In this document: piece by piece, positions 1-12,161 of the stretch
How the letters are laid out: each line of letters opens with the position of its first letter
Numbering within the stretch: the first letter of the stretch is position 1
Assembly: GCA_963277665.1 (NCBI GenBank)
Contig: OY728166.1
Coordinates: 548,635,219-548,699,218, forward strand
Length of the DNA: 64,000 bases
DNA from: Viscum album
Lineage: Eukaryota > Streptophyta > Magnoliopsida > Santalales > Viscaceae
Direction: 5' to 3'
The notes under the pieces: generated by a model
Databases searched by the model: none
The model's input: only the letters and a program-made list of their open reading frames with translations
Told to the model about the DNA's origin: nothing
Made by a program: the position numbers and the translations under genes

Positions 1-2828
1 CAAGGAAATTCTTGATACAATTCCATGACCTAACTCAATTAATCCATCTCTCTCCAGCTATGTCCAGATCAGAATATTCTAGCTCCTTAGGTTCTCACAT
101 GTTTTTATTCTGAAAAGATATCCATAATCTCAATGACAAGATCTTTCTTCGAGATCCTCTCTAAGGGAATGAGCCCTATGACATGAAGGTGAATCCCTTA
201 CGTCATTTTCTCCTTTGTTTCCTCTCCCTCTCCATCATCAGGTTCCGACCTCATAGTGGCGTTACCCATATCCACAACCTCCAAATCACCGGGTTCCATG
301 GCTGGGTCAATTTGGGTGACTGAATCCTTTCAGATAGGTACAATCAATAGGATATCTCCTGTAGATGTCCTAGACTCTTTGGATTTCTGGAATTTTAGTC
401 CCATGATCCCTGTGTGGAATATACACCTAAGTTAACGAGATTTTTAGATGATGGGTATGAGTTTATGAAGGTAAAAACATATAAGAGATGACTGCAGATG
501 GATCAAGTTCCTGAGTCCCTGCTACGACATGAACCACTGGTGACCCGTCAATGCTTGTTACTTCAATAATTTGAACCAACACAGGAACAGTCTCGGGATA
601 TGAGGTCATCACTTTATCCCCTTAAGCTGGACCACCACCAAACTCATTTGCGAGGACCGGTCTGCCACTTTGCTCAAACCTCGGTATGGGCCTAGGGACA
701 CATCACCCTACATACATTGACATGTTTTCACTGATAAAAATGGGAGATTCCTGGTCATCCATAATTGTTTCTTGTACAGGAAAAGGAATTATTAGTGTAT
801 TTTATCTTCAAAAGAGAAGGGACTAGGAAGGTGTAAGTTATACTTACTGAGAGATACCCAACAAGTCCCTCTTCAGAGCCTGTGATCTCACAGCTATCTC
901 GTGGACTCTCATAATCAGAAATTTTCACTTGGTATTCATCACCATTATGATTTTCTTACTCAAATCCTTCTTATTCTTCTTCCTACTCTTCTCGTTATCC
1001 TTATTCTTCTTCTTCTTCATCGCTATCATCCTCAGGTGGTATCTCCTCTAGATTATTATCTTGACCAATCATCACTTTTACCTGGAGATGTGGTTCTTAA
1101 TATTTACCCAATTGGAATGAATAGGTATCCATGACCATAATGTACGCATACCACAGTTGAAATCCAACCCTCTTCGCTACCTATATTCTCCCAACTTCGG
1201 GCAGATTAAGCCCAGTATGCGCCAGTCTTCACCATAGGTCCTCATCTGGAAGTGATTGTCGCAACGTTCTCCAAGAAGACCATAGGGTTGGGAAAACGAA
1301 ATTAGTAGTGGGATAAAGGAGATACATCACTTTTTTTCTAATGGATTCTTTAGCTGGTCCATGAGGTTTCCTTCAGGATCACCCCTACTCAGAAGGTGGA
1401 GGATCGACCACACCCATTGATGTTTTGGACGCCAAGGTTCCAGCTTGTGCTGTCCGATATCACCTGCTTTCACGCCACCCAGACTCCACACTTGCCTCCT
1501 TGATCTAACAAATATAAATTCACATTATTTCTTCCATATATTAAACAACCATGTGATCAAAATATTCTATTAACATGTAAAAATGAATATTAGTGGGGGG
1601 CAGTGTGATTGTTTCGCCAGAGCTGGTAGTTGTAAACATGAACCACAACTGGCGAAGGATACAGGGGTGCAACTCCTCATGGGCCTCTATATACATTCTA
1701 TTAGGAATTATTTGTAGGCACACAATCTATCTGTTGAAGTGTGATGGAACATGTGGATTTTAAAAGATATTTCCATCGATATGGGCTACTAGCATGTCAC
1801 CCATGATACTCGGTAGATATTCCCTAATCTTCTGTTGACCTCACATGCTATCCAACATCAAGCCAATAAATGTGTGAAATTGGTGGAAGATAAAGTTTTA
1901 GTTATTTCTTATCCAGATATTGATCCCTTCCTCATTGAGAATCAGTGGCCAAACCCCATAAATTATCCTAGGTGTGCCTCCCCATGAGATACACCCTATA
2001 ATATTATATATCCATTCCAATATTTTGACTCCAAGATTATCCTTTCTGCGGGCTTCCAGGATCCCATCCATTACCAGTATCCCCACATGGAACCCCATCC
2101 TTGTGTTCCTCACTAGAAACATTCTCCCACTCAAGATGGATGTAATGAAAGTAACATATCACACTCGTGGATCCTAGCTCCCATTCACACTAAATCCCCA
2201 TGACTGATATTCACCTTCTTATAGGATCACCCTGTATGATCCAAATTTTCCCCTTTATGATGTGTTCAGGCACTACCTCCATTGACCTAACATCCTCACA
2301 TGCTCATCACTCTTAAGTAATATGAAAAACCACACTAGGTATAGGATTCCCTTGAGAATTTATTTTATCCCCAAACTCTTCTTCACCATGTCTATTAGAG
2401 ACCATGTGAAAATTGGGGTTCATGCTCTATCCATCTAGGTAGTTTTTGTTGGTAGGAATTCATCATATTGATGTCCCTCCCGAGGAATTTCCTGATGCAA
2501 TGGATATCCAGGAGACTGAAACCAACCTCTTCATGGAGGAGATGGAAATTTTGTATGTCATGGCATCATATATTGAACTAATCTGGCACCAGTTTCTATT
2601 GGAGGTATAAGTGAAATTGTGACGTCGATACGACTTCAAACAAACCAATGTTTGAACACACTTATAAAAAATATTCATATGTATGGAACACCTATTATGT
2701 ACATTAAGATTCAACAATAAAATCCCCCTTGATCTTAGGTAAAAATATTAATTCCAAACCAAATTATTATTCATTATGCTACTTTAGAATGTGCTTGCAT
2801 AGTGGGAAGAGAATTATTCAGCCACTGG
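1..2828. other. Stretch without a recognisable gene
   Basis: Moderately AT-rich DNA. Short open segments look mildly coding-like, for example on the minus strand near 480-621 and on the plus strand near 2441-2611. They are below about 60 codons, lack a start or domain motif, and run into stops. I could not assign them to any family. They may be remnants of an old mobile element. Confidence 0.4.
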
Positions 2829-3330
2829 TTCACTCACTGTGATTGTCATGATCATCGGATTCAAAACATAGATAGTTATCTATTGAGTTTCCATGGAATA
2901 ATCGACACAATTGGTGATGTTTTATAGGTAAAGGTTATCATCACGCATGACTCATGCATATGGTGGGTCAATCTCAATGCCTAAGATGGTCACTTCATTC
3001 AGTATCCTGAAATTACATAGTAGGAGACAATCACTTAAGAAGTAATCCTTCTGAGACTATGCCAACATGCCCAAAAGAATAGATTGTTTTCTACATGTGT
3101 CACTTCTGGTCATTAGATTTAAAACATAGTATTTTATCTCTTGATTTTCCATAGAGTAACGGCCGAAATTGTTGATGTTGTGCCACTAAAGACTACCATC
3201 ATGCATGACCAATGACCGTAGTGAGTTAGTCTCAAATCCCAGAATGGCCACACCATACAATATTCAAAAATTAAATTGAGGGAGACTATTTACTAAGAAT
3301 TAATCCTTTAGAGACTATGTCATTATTCTT
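2829..3330. repeat. Two-copy tandem repeat, 258-bp period
   Basis: Two diverged copies lie head to tail. Shared landmarks keep a constant 258-bp offset: AAAACATAG at 2863 and 3121, and GAGACTATG at 3053 and 3311. The constant offset means almost no net indel since duplication, although many substitutions have built up (perhaps two thirds identical by eye). No coding potential was seen. Confidence 0.75.
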
Positions 3331-5500
3331 AGGAAAATATGATATTAATATAACACCGTTCAAGAAAGAAGTATTTGGGGATCCCCGATTATATCAACCC
3401 TCTGTGCAGTAAATGTAGCCTCCCTCTTAGCAGAAATCTATTCATTTGACTTATAGTTCAAGTTTTTAAATATCTTATGGATTGGTGAAAAGTATTGAGG
3501 AACGATGCACAAAATAACTGGCCATACACAAAAGTTAACAAAGGTCGTGAAAAATATAGCCAAGTCTGATGCACAGAAGGTTCAGTTTCTATGTAAAAAT
3601 TATTGGCCAATTTTTTGTCATTCGAACAAATGTAACGTAATTATGTGAACGAGAGTGTAATATATTGTTTTATGGAAATTAAAAGTAATATAAAAACCCC
3701 CATGTATTTATAGGTGTGATCTATGTCTTTTTCATGTGCACAAGGCACCTTACACGCTGATCCACAGATATTCAGTGCACCTCCCTGAGCGCATTATTAT
3801 CTTCAATGAATCTCTCTGAACCCGACATTCTAGTCCCCTATCATGTATGATTCCTATGGGGAATATTTTGGAACCAAAATCCACCTGAATCCACAACCAA
3901 TCATATATGGAAAAACTGCATAAACCCTTTAACTCAATAGACATGCTGAGAAGACCAAGTAATACACACGTAAGTTCCAAGGACTGTGTGCATGAAGAAA
4001 ACCCATTTGTAAAACCCTTACACACCCAATGAAATATCAAAGGTTTTAGTTCACCCAATCCTCATAAAATATAAAAAGGTATACATCCGTAACTGAAGAG
4101 TTTGGCATGAAAAATCTTCGTATACATGTTAGGAACATACGTTTCCAATGTGACATCAAATCCCACTTCTATGATGACCTTCTTACTAGATCTCGCTGAT
4201 AATGTTTCCTATAAATAGAAGTTCTCCACTCCCTTTTCAATGTAACTCTCTGGAAGTCGAACAGACACTCTCATGCGTACATGATAACCCCGTCTGCTAC
4301 CGTTAGCAAGTCATGGCTTCAAGTTATATGATATTTCATGATAGGTCCCCCATATAGAGAGCCCACAAGGGATTAACCCTCTCCAATTTCTTTTTGGACT
4401 AATCTAGGTGTGTTAAAATTACCCTTTTTGTGTTCATCAATTACCTAAGGCAGGTGTGCCCAAAATACCCTTCTTGCACACACCCCATACCCTTGTACAC
4501 ATCTATCTTTTTCCTAGTCAACTTGTTTTTGTGTGAAAGTCCCTAATCTTTTTCTCACATACTCCTTGTAACTACATGGGTTTTATTTACCTTAAAGAAC
4601 AATGTTTGAGCCCATCATTCATGAGAATTCCACATATTTCATGCAACTCTTCTATGCAGCCCGCTAGGCTAGTACGTACTGGTTTACTGGTTCCTCGTGC
4701 GGTGCCATATATCGCATTTCCTTGCCTCTTGATGTTTGGAATAGCTACCTTAATATCCTATACGTTATGGCATATGGATGCTAATGTAGAGACCCATATT
4801 TATCACTCCTCCTCCCCATTACTATCAAGAATTGATGATTCCATTCTGTCACCATGTGTGGGCAAGTATCGATTGTGTGCATCCAAGGGGTGAGCAGTGT
4901 GTATCCTCGTTTAAGCTGCATGAAGTTAAATTTTGAAGTGTAATTGTCCTCTAAAAATGAAATTAAACAACATCCTCACTCGATGACATGCACATGGGGT
5001 TCTCAACCTTGGGAATTTTCTATGCCTACTAGCCTCCACAGGAGGGAGATATTCCTCATATGGAATGATATCTTCCTTGCATAGAGTGACATCTTACCAC
5101 ATGGAAGTTCAACCATCTTGGTGTACAAACCTATCATTTTTTATGGTGGGAGAACCCTTTCTCCTCCTTTCCTCATCCAAATTAAAATACTAGAGAGGGG
5201 ATGGTCATTGAGGGCTCTCAACACCCCATCCCCATCCCTTTGAAAATTTTCACTATGGGCTCCTTCTATGTGTAAGCCCCAATCTATTTCCTTTCTGACG
5301 CAACATTCATGATGTGATAGTTTGGTCTACTACCTCCTCTTGTTTCTCACACCGATCATGATTCACATGGGATTATAGGTTAGTAGTGACTATGAAACCC
5401 TTATTCCAGAAATCCATCCCGGAGTAATCTTAGTTTATTCTTTCATGGGTCTCCATCCATGCATAAGCTCCGGACCACTGAACTATTTGGTATTTAATCC
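3331..5500. other. Stretch without a recognisable gene
   Basis: AT-leaning sequence. Two longer open frames, near 3750-4058 on the minus strand and 4576-4893 on the plus strand, show no domain I recognise and no family motif. I do not annotate them as genes. Confidence 0.4.
4210..4218 (+). promoter_or_regulatory. TATA-box-like motif (TATAAATAG)
   Basis: A good match to a plant TATA box lies about 360 bp upstream of an open frame starting at 4576. It could be a promoter relic inside an old LTR. No supporting element was found, so it may be chance in AT-rich DNA. Confidence 0.2.
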
Positions 5501-5504
5501 CTTC

Positions 5505-6645
5505 CATCCAGGCAGGGTGTGTAGGACACCTCCACAAGGGTCAATCCCGACCATCGGTAAAACATGGAGACGTTCTCCTTAAGGGCGGACCCCCCGAATC
5601 TTAGTATCCACCAACATCCATTCCCAACCTAAAATTTATCTCAGGATAATATATATTGAGAGGGTCATGCCCCACCCAGAGGTCACATCTCCCTTCAATC
5701 CACTTGGGTAGATTCAATGCACAAGCCCCACACCACATGATTGGGATTCTTTCTTAGGTGTAAGCCCGAATTCCCCCAACATAAACTATATGGAATTTGA
5801 CTCCCAACCAGATGAGATATGTAGGAAGCTTCCTCTAGGTTCATGATCGACACCATCATGTTCACATCGGTTCATTCTCATCCTTACCGTATGACATTAA
5901 AATACAATTGATACTCAAACTATGTGGGATTCTATCCATTCCTCATATGTAGTGTATGTAGGAAACATCCACGATGGTCAATCATAACCCTTGGTAAATC
6001 ATGGTTCCCCCTTATAGGGGAATCCCTCTCACTGGTCCACCTATAGTGGTGCTTAGATCAGCCTTCATGGCATGTCATCTTCCCTTCATGACACACATCA
6101 CCCCAGATTCACCTCCCTGATGTGTTTTGATCCATCCACCATCACTTTATCACTCAACTCAACATAATCTCAATGAGATCACTCTATCCACTCCATCCAA
6201 CCTATCCATTTATCATCCACACTTTATACACATCCATCCTAATTCATACCCGGGTCGACACATCCTGGTGGGATCACACAATCCATTTGGTTCATCTTAG
6301 TGCATAAGCCCTATTCATCCCATTACTGCTCTTATATGAACCCATGCATCTGACCATTCATAACCCCCACACAATTCATATCCATCAAACCAAGAGAATT
6401 CCCCTTTCGAAGGGTCGCTAACAATGTGTTTGCCCCAAACCATCCATCTTGAATTACATGGGTTTTGATACCAGTCTTCGAAATAAGATACATAGGAAGC
6501 CTCCACGAGGTTCAATCCCAGCCAATGGTAAACCTTGGTGTCCCCTTCATTGGGGTCCACCTTCCTTGATCCACCCTCAATGGTGTCCATATCTGCCTTC
6601 ATGGTGTGAAACCTTCCATTTATGGAACACAACATCCTAGGTCTG
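5505..6645. repeat. Four diverged copies of a dispersed repeat
   Basis: A block of roughly 60-150 bp recurs near 5515, 5815, 5955 and 6485. Each copy runs from a TAGGAAGCCTCCACGAGG-like start through GGTCAATCCC and a GGTAAA..TGG stretch. The third and fourth copies align over about 150 bp, including TGCCTTCATGG-like sequence. Spacing is irregular, so this is not a simple satellite. The family is unknown. Confidence 0.55.
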
Positions 6646-6890
6646 CTCTCATTGGGAATTATGCTCCACCCATTTGGTAAAAATTCCAGGTGGTCCTTCC
6701 TATAGATGTACCTATCAAATCCATATTCACAATTTTTTCGATCCATCCATTCTGTCTCCACAAGACATTAAACTCATGACCCACATCTCCGCTAGATGTT
6801 AAACTTGCGACATAGCCTGTGTTAGACATGGGACACATAAGGAATACCTTAGAAAAAATTATGCAATCAAAATATACCCTATGATAAACG

Positions 6891-6895
6891 TGGGA
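6891..6895. repeat. Target-site duplication TGGGA, left copy
   Basis: TGGGA lies directly before the TG of the left LTR and is repeated exactly at 18774-18778 after the CA of the right LTR. Five-base duplications are typical of LTR retrotransposon integration. Confidence 0.95.
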
Positions 6896-7010
6896 TGTCA
6901 CGACCCGTCCTCGGGGCCCGTGCCGTGACTACCCCAAGCCCGCCTTCCATAGGCCAGGGGCTGGCGACTAGCACCAAGGCGTAAAATCCCAGTAAACAGG
7001 GAAGGCATTG

Positions 7011-7018
7011 CCTTTATA
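7011..7018 (-). promoter_or_regulatory. LTR TATA box candidate, 3' LTR copy
   Basis: On the minus strand this reads TATAAAGG, about 115 bp before the end of the LTR in the element's direction. The position implies a very long U3 and an R plus U5 of under about 100 bp. The identical motif at 15381-15388 in the 5' LTR would be the one driving the element. Confidence 0.5.
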
Positions 7019-7399
7019 AGTAACAACCACACAGAGTCAGCAAGCGGAAAGTAAGGTGCAGAAAAGTAAAGGGGCCGAAAATACAAGCCCAACTGTAAAG
7101 TACAACTGAAAAAGTAAAGTACAGCAACTGAAGAAAAGACGGCGGCCTCGGGTCATCCACTGGCAATCCCACCTGAAGGGTGGGTACAGATAGCCTCCAG
7201 GCTCCTCGGGTCCCACGTCCGCTCCGAGTACGTTCCGCCCAGTGGTCCACCTCCAGGTACCGTCCTGCTCCACGCCCCAACCGTGATCAGCGCTGTCCGT
7301 CGTCTGCAACCAACACAACAAGGTGCGGGCATAGCCCGTGCAGGGGTGAGTACAAGCTACTCAGTAAGGACCCCGAGACCCCCGAAGGTCTCCCGAAAT

Positions 7400-8000
7400 C
7401 CACAAAGGATATAGCACAAAAGAAAGATGCAATCACGAAGTAACATCTGACTCGACTTAGGTATATGCCCATACATATACCTAAGTCCCCATTTCTAGCT
7501 CTGCTCACGAGCTCGAGAACAACTCAATCCACAAAGGAAAGCAAGACTCAAATCCACAAGGAGAGTAAACAGTAAATCCACAAAGGATAGTTCAACACAA
7601 TCCACAAAGGAGAGTAAACAGTAAATCCACTTAGGATAGTTCAACACAATCCACATAGGAGAGTAACATTCGATTCAGCTCAACCAGGTATACTTTTTCA
7701 GATGACGTCAAAGATGATCACTGATCCATCTAAGTCGTCGGACCCACAAAGGATCGATAGGTACTAACCCCCGCAGAAGACCCACACAGGATCGGGCTCA
7801 CACAGAACCTGTAGGCAGTGGCTCACACAGAACCGGTAGTAAGGACCCACATAGGATCGGGCTCACACAGAACTTGTAGCACTGATCCACGTAGGATCGC
7901 TGAGTGCAGTAGTCGACGCAGTCCACTGAGGATATCTGCACAGTCGTCGCCGCAGTCCACGAAGGATCTCTGCTCTGCCGTCGTCGCAGTCCACGAAGGA
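7400..8000. repeat. Array of CCACnnAGGA motifs in U3, 3' LTR
   Basis: At least fourteen copies of a 10-bp core CCACnnAGGA (usually CCACAAAGGA, CCACATAGGA or CCACGAAGGA) occur here, with starts at 7400, 7529, 7578, 7602, 7627, 7651 and onward to 7991. Flanks change along the array: AATCCAC..TAG first, then units with GCTCACACAGAACC, then GCAGTCCACGAAGGATCTCT units. The array is conserved in the other LTR at 15770-16370. Confidence 0.8.
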
Positions 8001-8650
8001 TCTCTGCTCTGTCGTCGAAGTCACAGCCAGCGCTAGGGTTCCCGCACATAGCGAGCTCGTTTAGGAGGGTCCGCTCCACGAGCCGAGAGGCTGATACATC
8101 AACTGAAACGTAGTCCGAAGTTGATGTATCCAAAAGTTCCGTATCGACAACAGGATCTCAACGCGACAGACGGCGCGTCAAACGGACGCCCGGTCTGAGA
8201 GTTATTGGCATTTTCGTCCCAGGGGCCCGGTTGGTTTTTAGGGCAAAACCAACCCGACCGTACTCCGCCTGTATCCGATCCTCGGGCGGAGCATGCCAAA
8301 AGTTCCGTCTCACTTAGAGGAAACTAACACAGCTGACGGTACGTCGATCGGACGTCCGTAGCTCACGTTATGAGCGTTTCCGCTCCGAGGGCCCGGTTGG
8401 TTTCGTGTACGAACCAACCCGGCCGAACCCAAAGTCTTCCTAAACCTTGAGTATAATATACCGAAACGACCGTCTTGATCCAAGGATCGCGTAGCCGCTG
8501 ACGGTTCGTCAATCGGAGGTCCCAGGCCCATGATATGGGTGAAAGACCGAATAGGGCCTGAAAATGGGGGTTCTGGGCCCGGGGCGACCCGGCCCGAACC
8601 CCCCTGGGGTCGGCCGAACCGGGTCGGCCCGAACCGGCCCGAACCGGCCG

Positions 8651-8834
8651 GCTCGGCTTCAGCCGAGCGGCCGAACAGGCCGCCGCCGCGGGTTTGACCC
8701 GCGACATTTGAAGAAACGCGGCCCCCGCGGGGGGCCGCCTGTCACGCGGACGCGGCCGGGCCGCCGCGTCCGTTCCCGGTTCCGCGCGGCCGCGGAACCG
8801 GCCGCCACCGCCGCCGCGGCTTCAGCCGCGGCGG
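8651..8834. repeat. Cluster of GC-rich perfect hairpins in U3, 3' LTR
   Basis: Four near-perfect inverted repeats with tiny loops lie within 184 bp: 8651-8668, 8687-8703, 8779-8799 and 8811-8834 (an 11-bp stem around TC). The segment is CpG-dense. The counterparts lie at about 17070-17253 in the 5' LTR. Confidence 0.8.
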
Positions 8835-9573
8835 ACTTCCTCTACGGCGGCGCGCCGGGCGCCGCCGCCTCCGGTCGCCGGCGCCGCCGCGCCGGCGACC
8901 CGCGCCGCCGCTGCCTTCCGCGGGCCGCCGGAGATGCTCCGGTGGCCCGTTTTGCCTCCCGTCTGCGCCGATGCCTCTCCCGGATGCCGACCTTCACTGC
9001 GGAAACAACGGATCGCCCCTGCCACGCGGTTTGTCGTCGTCCGTCATATCCGCACAACAAAAGAGATCGGCGGAGGGTTGTCAGGTCTTGTTCGTTAGAC
9101 CCGCAACCCTCCGCGTTAGCCATAATCAACGGGAGAAAAGAAAAAGATGATCAACACATGATCCAACAATTTTATTTAAAGATAAAATTGTTCGTTTGAA
9201 ACCGACTTTTTAAATTTTCAAGAACGTTCATGATAAAATTTAAAAGGGGTAACTTTTCCAGAATAAATCCCTACCTTGATGATCGTCGAGCGCGGGCGTT
9301 CTTCGCGGAAGAGATCGTCGTGGAAGAGATCGATCGTCGCGTCGTCGCGGGAAGGTGTCGCGTCGTCGCGGAAACCAGCGTTGAGCCGGCGAGCTCAACG
9401 AATCAAGAACAACAGATTTAAATTATTAATATTTAAATCTGTGTTTCGTTTAAAACCAAAGAAAAGAACTTGAGAGGAAATCCGAAAGCACTCACCTCGA
9501 ATGGTCGGTGATCGGAGATCGGAAATCGGAAGAACGTCTCGGGCGAAGGCGTCGTCGACTTCCGGGTTCGGCA

Positions 9574-9577
9574 TTCT

Positions 9578-9618
<41 letters not shown>
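9574..9618. repeat. 9-bp minisatellite TTCTTCGCG x5
   Basis: Five perfect units are present here; the other LTR has four (17993-18028). The one-unit difference arose after insertion and is a useful dating and genotyping character. Confidence 0.95.
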
Positions 9619-9619
<1 letters not shown>

Positions 9620-10362
9620 AGAGGGTGGAGGCTCAGAGGAATTGCACAACGATAGCAATCCTCCAAAATAGACAAGTTTGTCTATTTTATTATTTTTGCC
9701 AACAAACGTAAAACGCGTAAGTAACGACCCATTTAATTCGTTGAATTAATTCAACGAGCGAAACAGCCCATTTAATTCACGAAAGAAACAGCCCATTTAA
9801 ATGGTCTGTTAAGAATTAAAGAAACGCGTCGGTTGACTTTTCAGTTTCTTTGACGGGTTTTCGCGGGTGCATTACTTAGCGAAAGAAACGGCGGGGCTCG
9901 CGCGGGCCCCACCTCACAAATATCCTATCAAGGGGGTAGGATATTTCTGGATAGCATCCTATCCAGTTCAACACAGTTCAAGCCGCATTTAAGTGGCTTC
10001 AAGTGGCTTCCAAGCAGCTTAAGTGAAATAAAATAAAGTTGTCGCACAAATTTATTTTATTTCTGACTTAAAGCCGCAAAATTTAAAAACCACGTCTGAG
10101 CAAACACAACTCCGGAAGAGGCGTTTCTAAGCAAATACCGGTGCTGCGATTTCATCGGTGCCCTCAGAATTTGATTCCGGGCACCGGTTCAAAAGATATA
10201 AAAACCCGCTCGTCCGTTCACTGAACGTACCCGAGCCAAACTTCGGAAATTGATTCCGGGCACACCGGGCCTCGGAATCAGGTGCCGTCTGAAGTTGCGC
10301 TCTTGTAAAATTCCAAAGAAAATTAAGAAAAAAAATTTCCTTGAAATTTGCGGGTCTTTACA

Positions 10363-10375
10363 TTACTCCCACCTC
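10363..10375 (-). other. Polypurine tract of the 6896-18773 element
   Basis: On the minus strand this is GAGGTGGGAGTAA, immediately upstream of the 3' LTR. It is the expected primer for plus-strand cDNA synthesis. Confidence 0.8.
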
Positions 10376-10409
10376 AGGGCTTTACGTCCCCGTAAAGATA
10401 CATCAAAAA

Positions 10410-12155
10410 CTAGGGGAACAAATGGGGGTACTGAGCACGCATCTGAGCCTCCCGCTCCCAAGTGCTCTCCTGGAGGTTCCCGTGCTGCCATCTGACGCGC
10501 ACAAGAGGAATCGACCGCCCACGTAGGACCCGCTCCTGTCGATCCTCGATCTCCACTGGGACCTCCGCAAAAGTCGCCCCATCGTCCACGTCCAGCTCCC
10601 CAAAGTCGATGATGTGCGTCGGGTCGTGCACGTATCTCCTCAGCTGAGACACGTGGAAGACGTCGTGCACCCAGTGCAACTGAGGTGGTAGAGCCAGGCG
10701 ATAAGCCACCTCTCCTATCCTGTTGAGGACCTGGAAAGGCCCGATGAAGTGTGGAGACAACTTGCCGCCTCGGCCAAATCTCCGAAAACCACGTCGAGGT
10801 GAGACACGCAAAAAGACGTGGTCGCCATCCTCGAACTCCAGTGGCCTCCGCCTCCTGTCAGCATATGACTTCTGCCGGCTCTGAGCTGTCCTCATCCTCT
10901 CCTGGATGATCTGGACCTTCTCTGTCGTGGCTCGGACCATCTCTGGTCCCACGAGTGCTGACTCCCCAGGGTCTGTCCAGCACAACGGTGATCTGCAGGG
11001 TCTGCCGTACAACGCCTCGTATGGTGCCATCCCGATGGTGGAGTGGTAGCTGTTGTTGTACGCGAACTCCACCAAGGGTAGGTGGTCCTCCCAGCTGCGA
11101 CCAAAGTCGAGAACACATGCACGGAGCATGTCCTCGAGTGTCTGTATGGTCCTCTCCGTCTGACCATCCGTCTGAGGGTGGAAGGCTGTGCTCAGATGGA
11201 GCCGCGTCCCGAACGCCTCCTGCAACCCCTTCCAGAGCCGGGAAGTGAAACGAGCATCTCGATCGGAGACGATAGATGATGGCACACCGTGAAGCCGTAC
11301 GATCTCCTGGACGTAAAGACGTCCCAAGCTCTCCACTGAGCCCTGCTCTCTGATGGGTAAGAAGTGTGCCGACTTGGTAAGTCGGTCGACAATCACCCAA
11401 ATGGAGTCGTGACCTCTGGAAGTGCGTGGAAGTCCAGTCACGAAGTCCATAGATATGCTATCCCACTTCCACTCCGGGACCTCCAAGGGCTGTACCAAAC
11501 CTGCTGGTACCTGATGCTCTGCCTTCACCTGCTGGCAGGTGAGGCATCGTGAAACGAACTCTGCCACAGCTTTCTTCATGCCCGGCCACCAGTGCTGTCG
11601 TCTGAGATCCTGGTACATCTTCGCCACTCCGGGATGCACCGCCAAGGGAGAAGTGTGAAACTCTCTCAGCACCTCCTCTCGTAATGCAACTGGTACGAAG
11701 GTACGCCCTCTGAAAAGGATGTCGTGCTCTGCTCCAAGGGAGAAACCATCAGGCGCCTGACCTGAGGATATCAGTGCACGCCGGGTCTCACAGTCAGCGT
11801 CCCCACGCTGAGCCTCTCTGACCCGCTGTAGAAGTGGAGGAGAGACTGTGAGAGACTGAAGAAAGGCTGCTCCGTCTCTATCCACGAAGGATATCTGCAA
11901 GGAGGCTAGCTGCTCCGTCGCCTCCTCAAGCAGCTGAATGCCCGTCCTCCTGCTGAGGGCATCTGCTACCACGTTCCCCTTCCCAGGAGTATAGACAATC
12001 TCAAAGTCATAGTCCTGGAGGAACTCAAGCCATCTCCGCTGTCTCAGGTTCAGGTCCTTCTGAGAGAAGATATACCTGAGACTCTGGTGGTCAGAAAAGA
12101 CAGTGAAGCGCTCGCCCATCAGATAGTGCCGCCAAGTCTTCAGAGCGAAGACCAC
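10410..12155 (-). pseudogene. Chromovirus pol, 3' segment: RNase H, integrase, chromodomain
   Basis: An open stretch of 581 codons. In order it shows the RNase H region (FSDHQSLRYIF; KGNVVADALSR), an HHCC zinc domain (AVHPGVAKM, then CLTCQQVK), and the integrase core with its three acidic positions in VIVDRLTKSAHF, IVSDRDARF and QTDGQTERTIQTLED. A linker with GKLSPHFIGPF and a C-terminal chromodomain (LVRVRWQHGNLQESTWE) follow, then the stop. Catalytic residues look intact. This segment is one base out of frame with the one before it: a single base appears to be missing near 12160, just inside the RNase H domain. It is therefore part of a broken gene despite its length. Confidence 0.93.
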
Positions 12156-12161
12156 TGCTGC

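Larger units (their letters stand above)
6896..10362 (-). repeat. 3' LTR of the 6896-18773 chromovirus
   Basis: This 3467-bp LTR reads TGTCACGACC at its left edge and GGTCTTTACA at its right edge. It matches 15266-18773 along its whole length. Main indels: it carries five rather than four TTCTTCGCG units (9574-9618), and it lacks roughly 50 bp of GC-rich sequence near 8610-8650 that is present in the other LTR. Confidence 0.95.

Noticed and set aside
6469..6480. TGGTATCAAAAC on the minus strand as a primer binding site
   Set aside because: No LTR pair, TG edge or purine tract could be tied to it. Chance is likely.
6315..6761. 148-codon minus-strand open frame
   Set aside because: No recognisable domain, and it overlaps the dispersed repeat copies. 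The frame is probably chance.
8564..9199. Long Arg/Ala/Pro-rich open frame in the LTR
   Set aside because: It is a by-product of GC-rich palindromic LTR sequence, has no domain, and lies in U3. The same frame in the other LTR differs in length.
10192..10206. Plus-strand TATAAAAA in the left LTR as an antisense promoter
   Set aside because: It lies at the U3 edge, points against the element, and is changed to TAGAAAAA in the sister LTR. Nothing else supports it.
10858..11400. Open frames on other frames of the integrase region
   Set aside because: They are shadows of the pol reading frame, whose translation matches integrase throughout.
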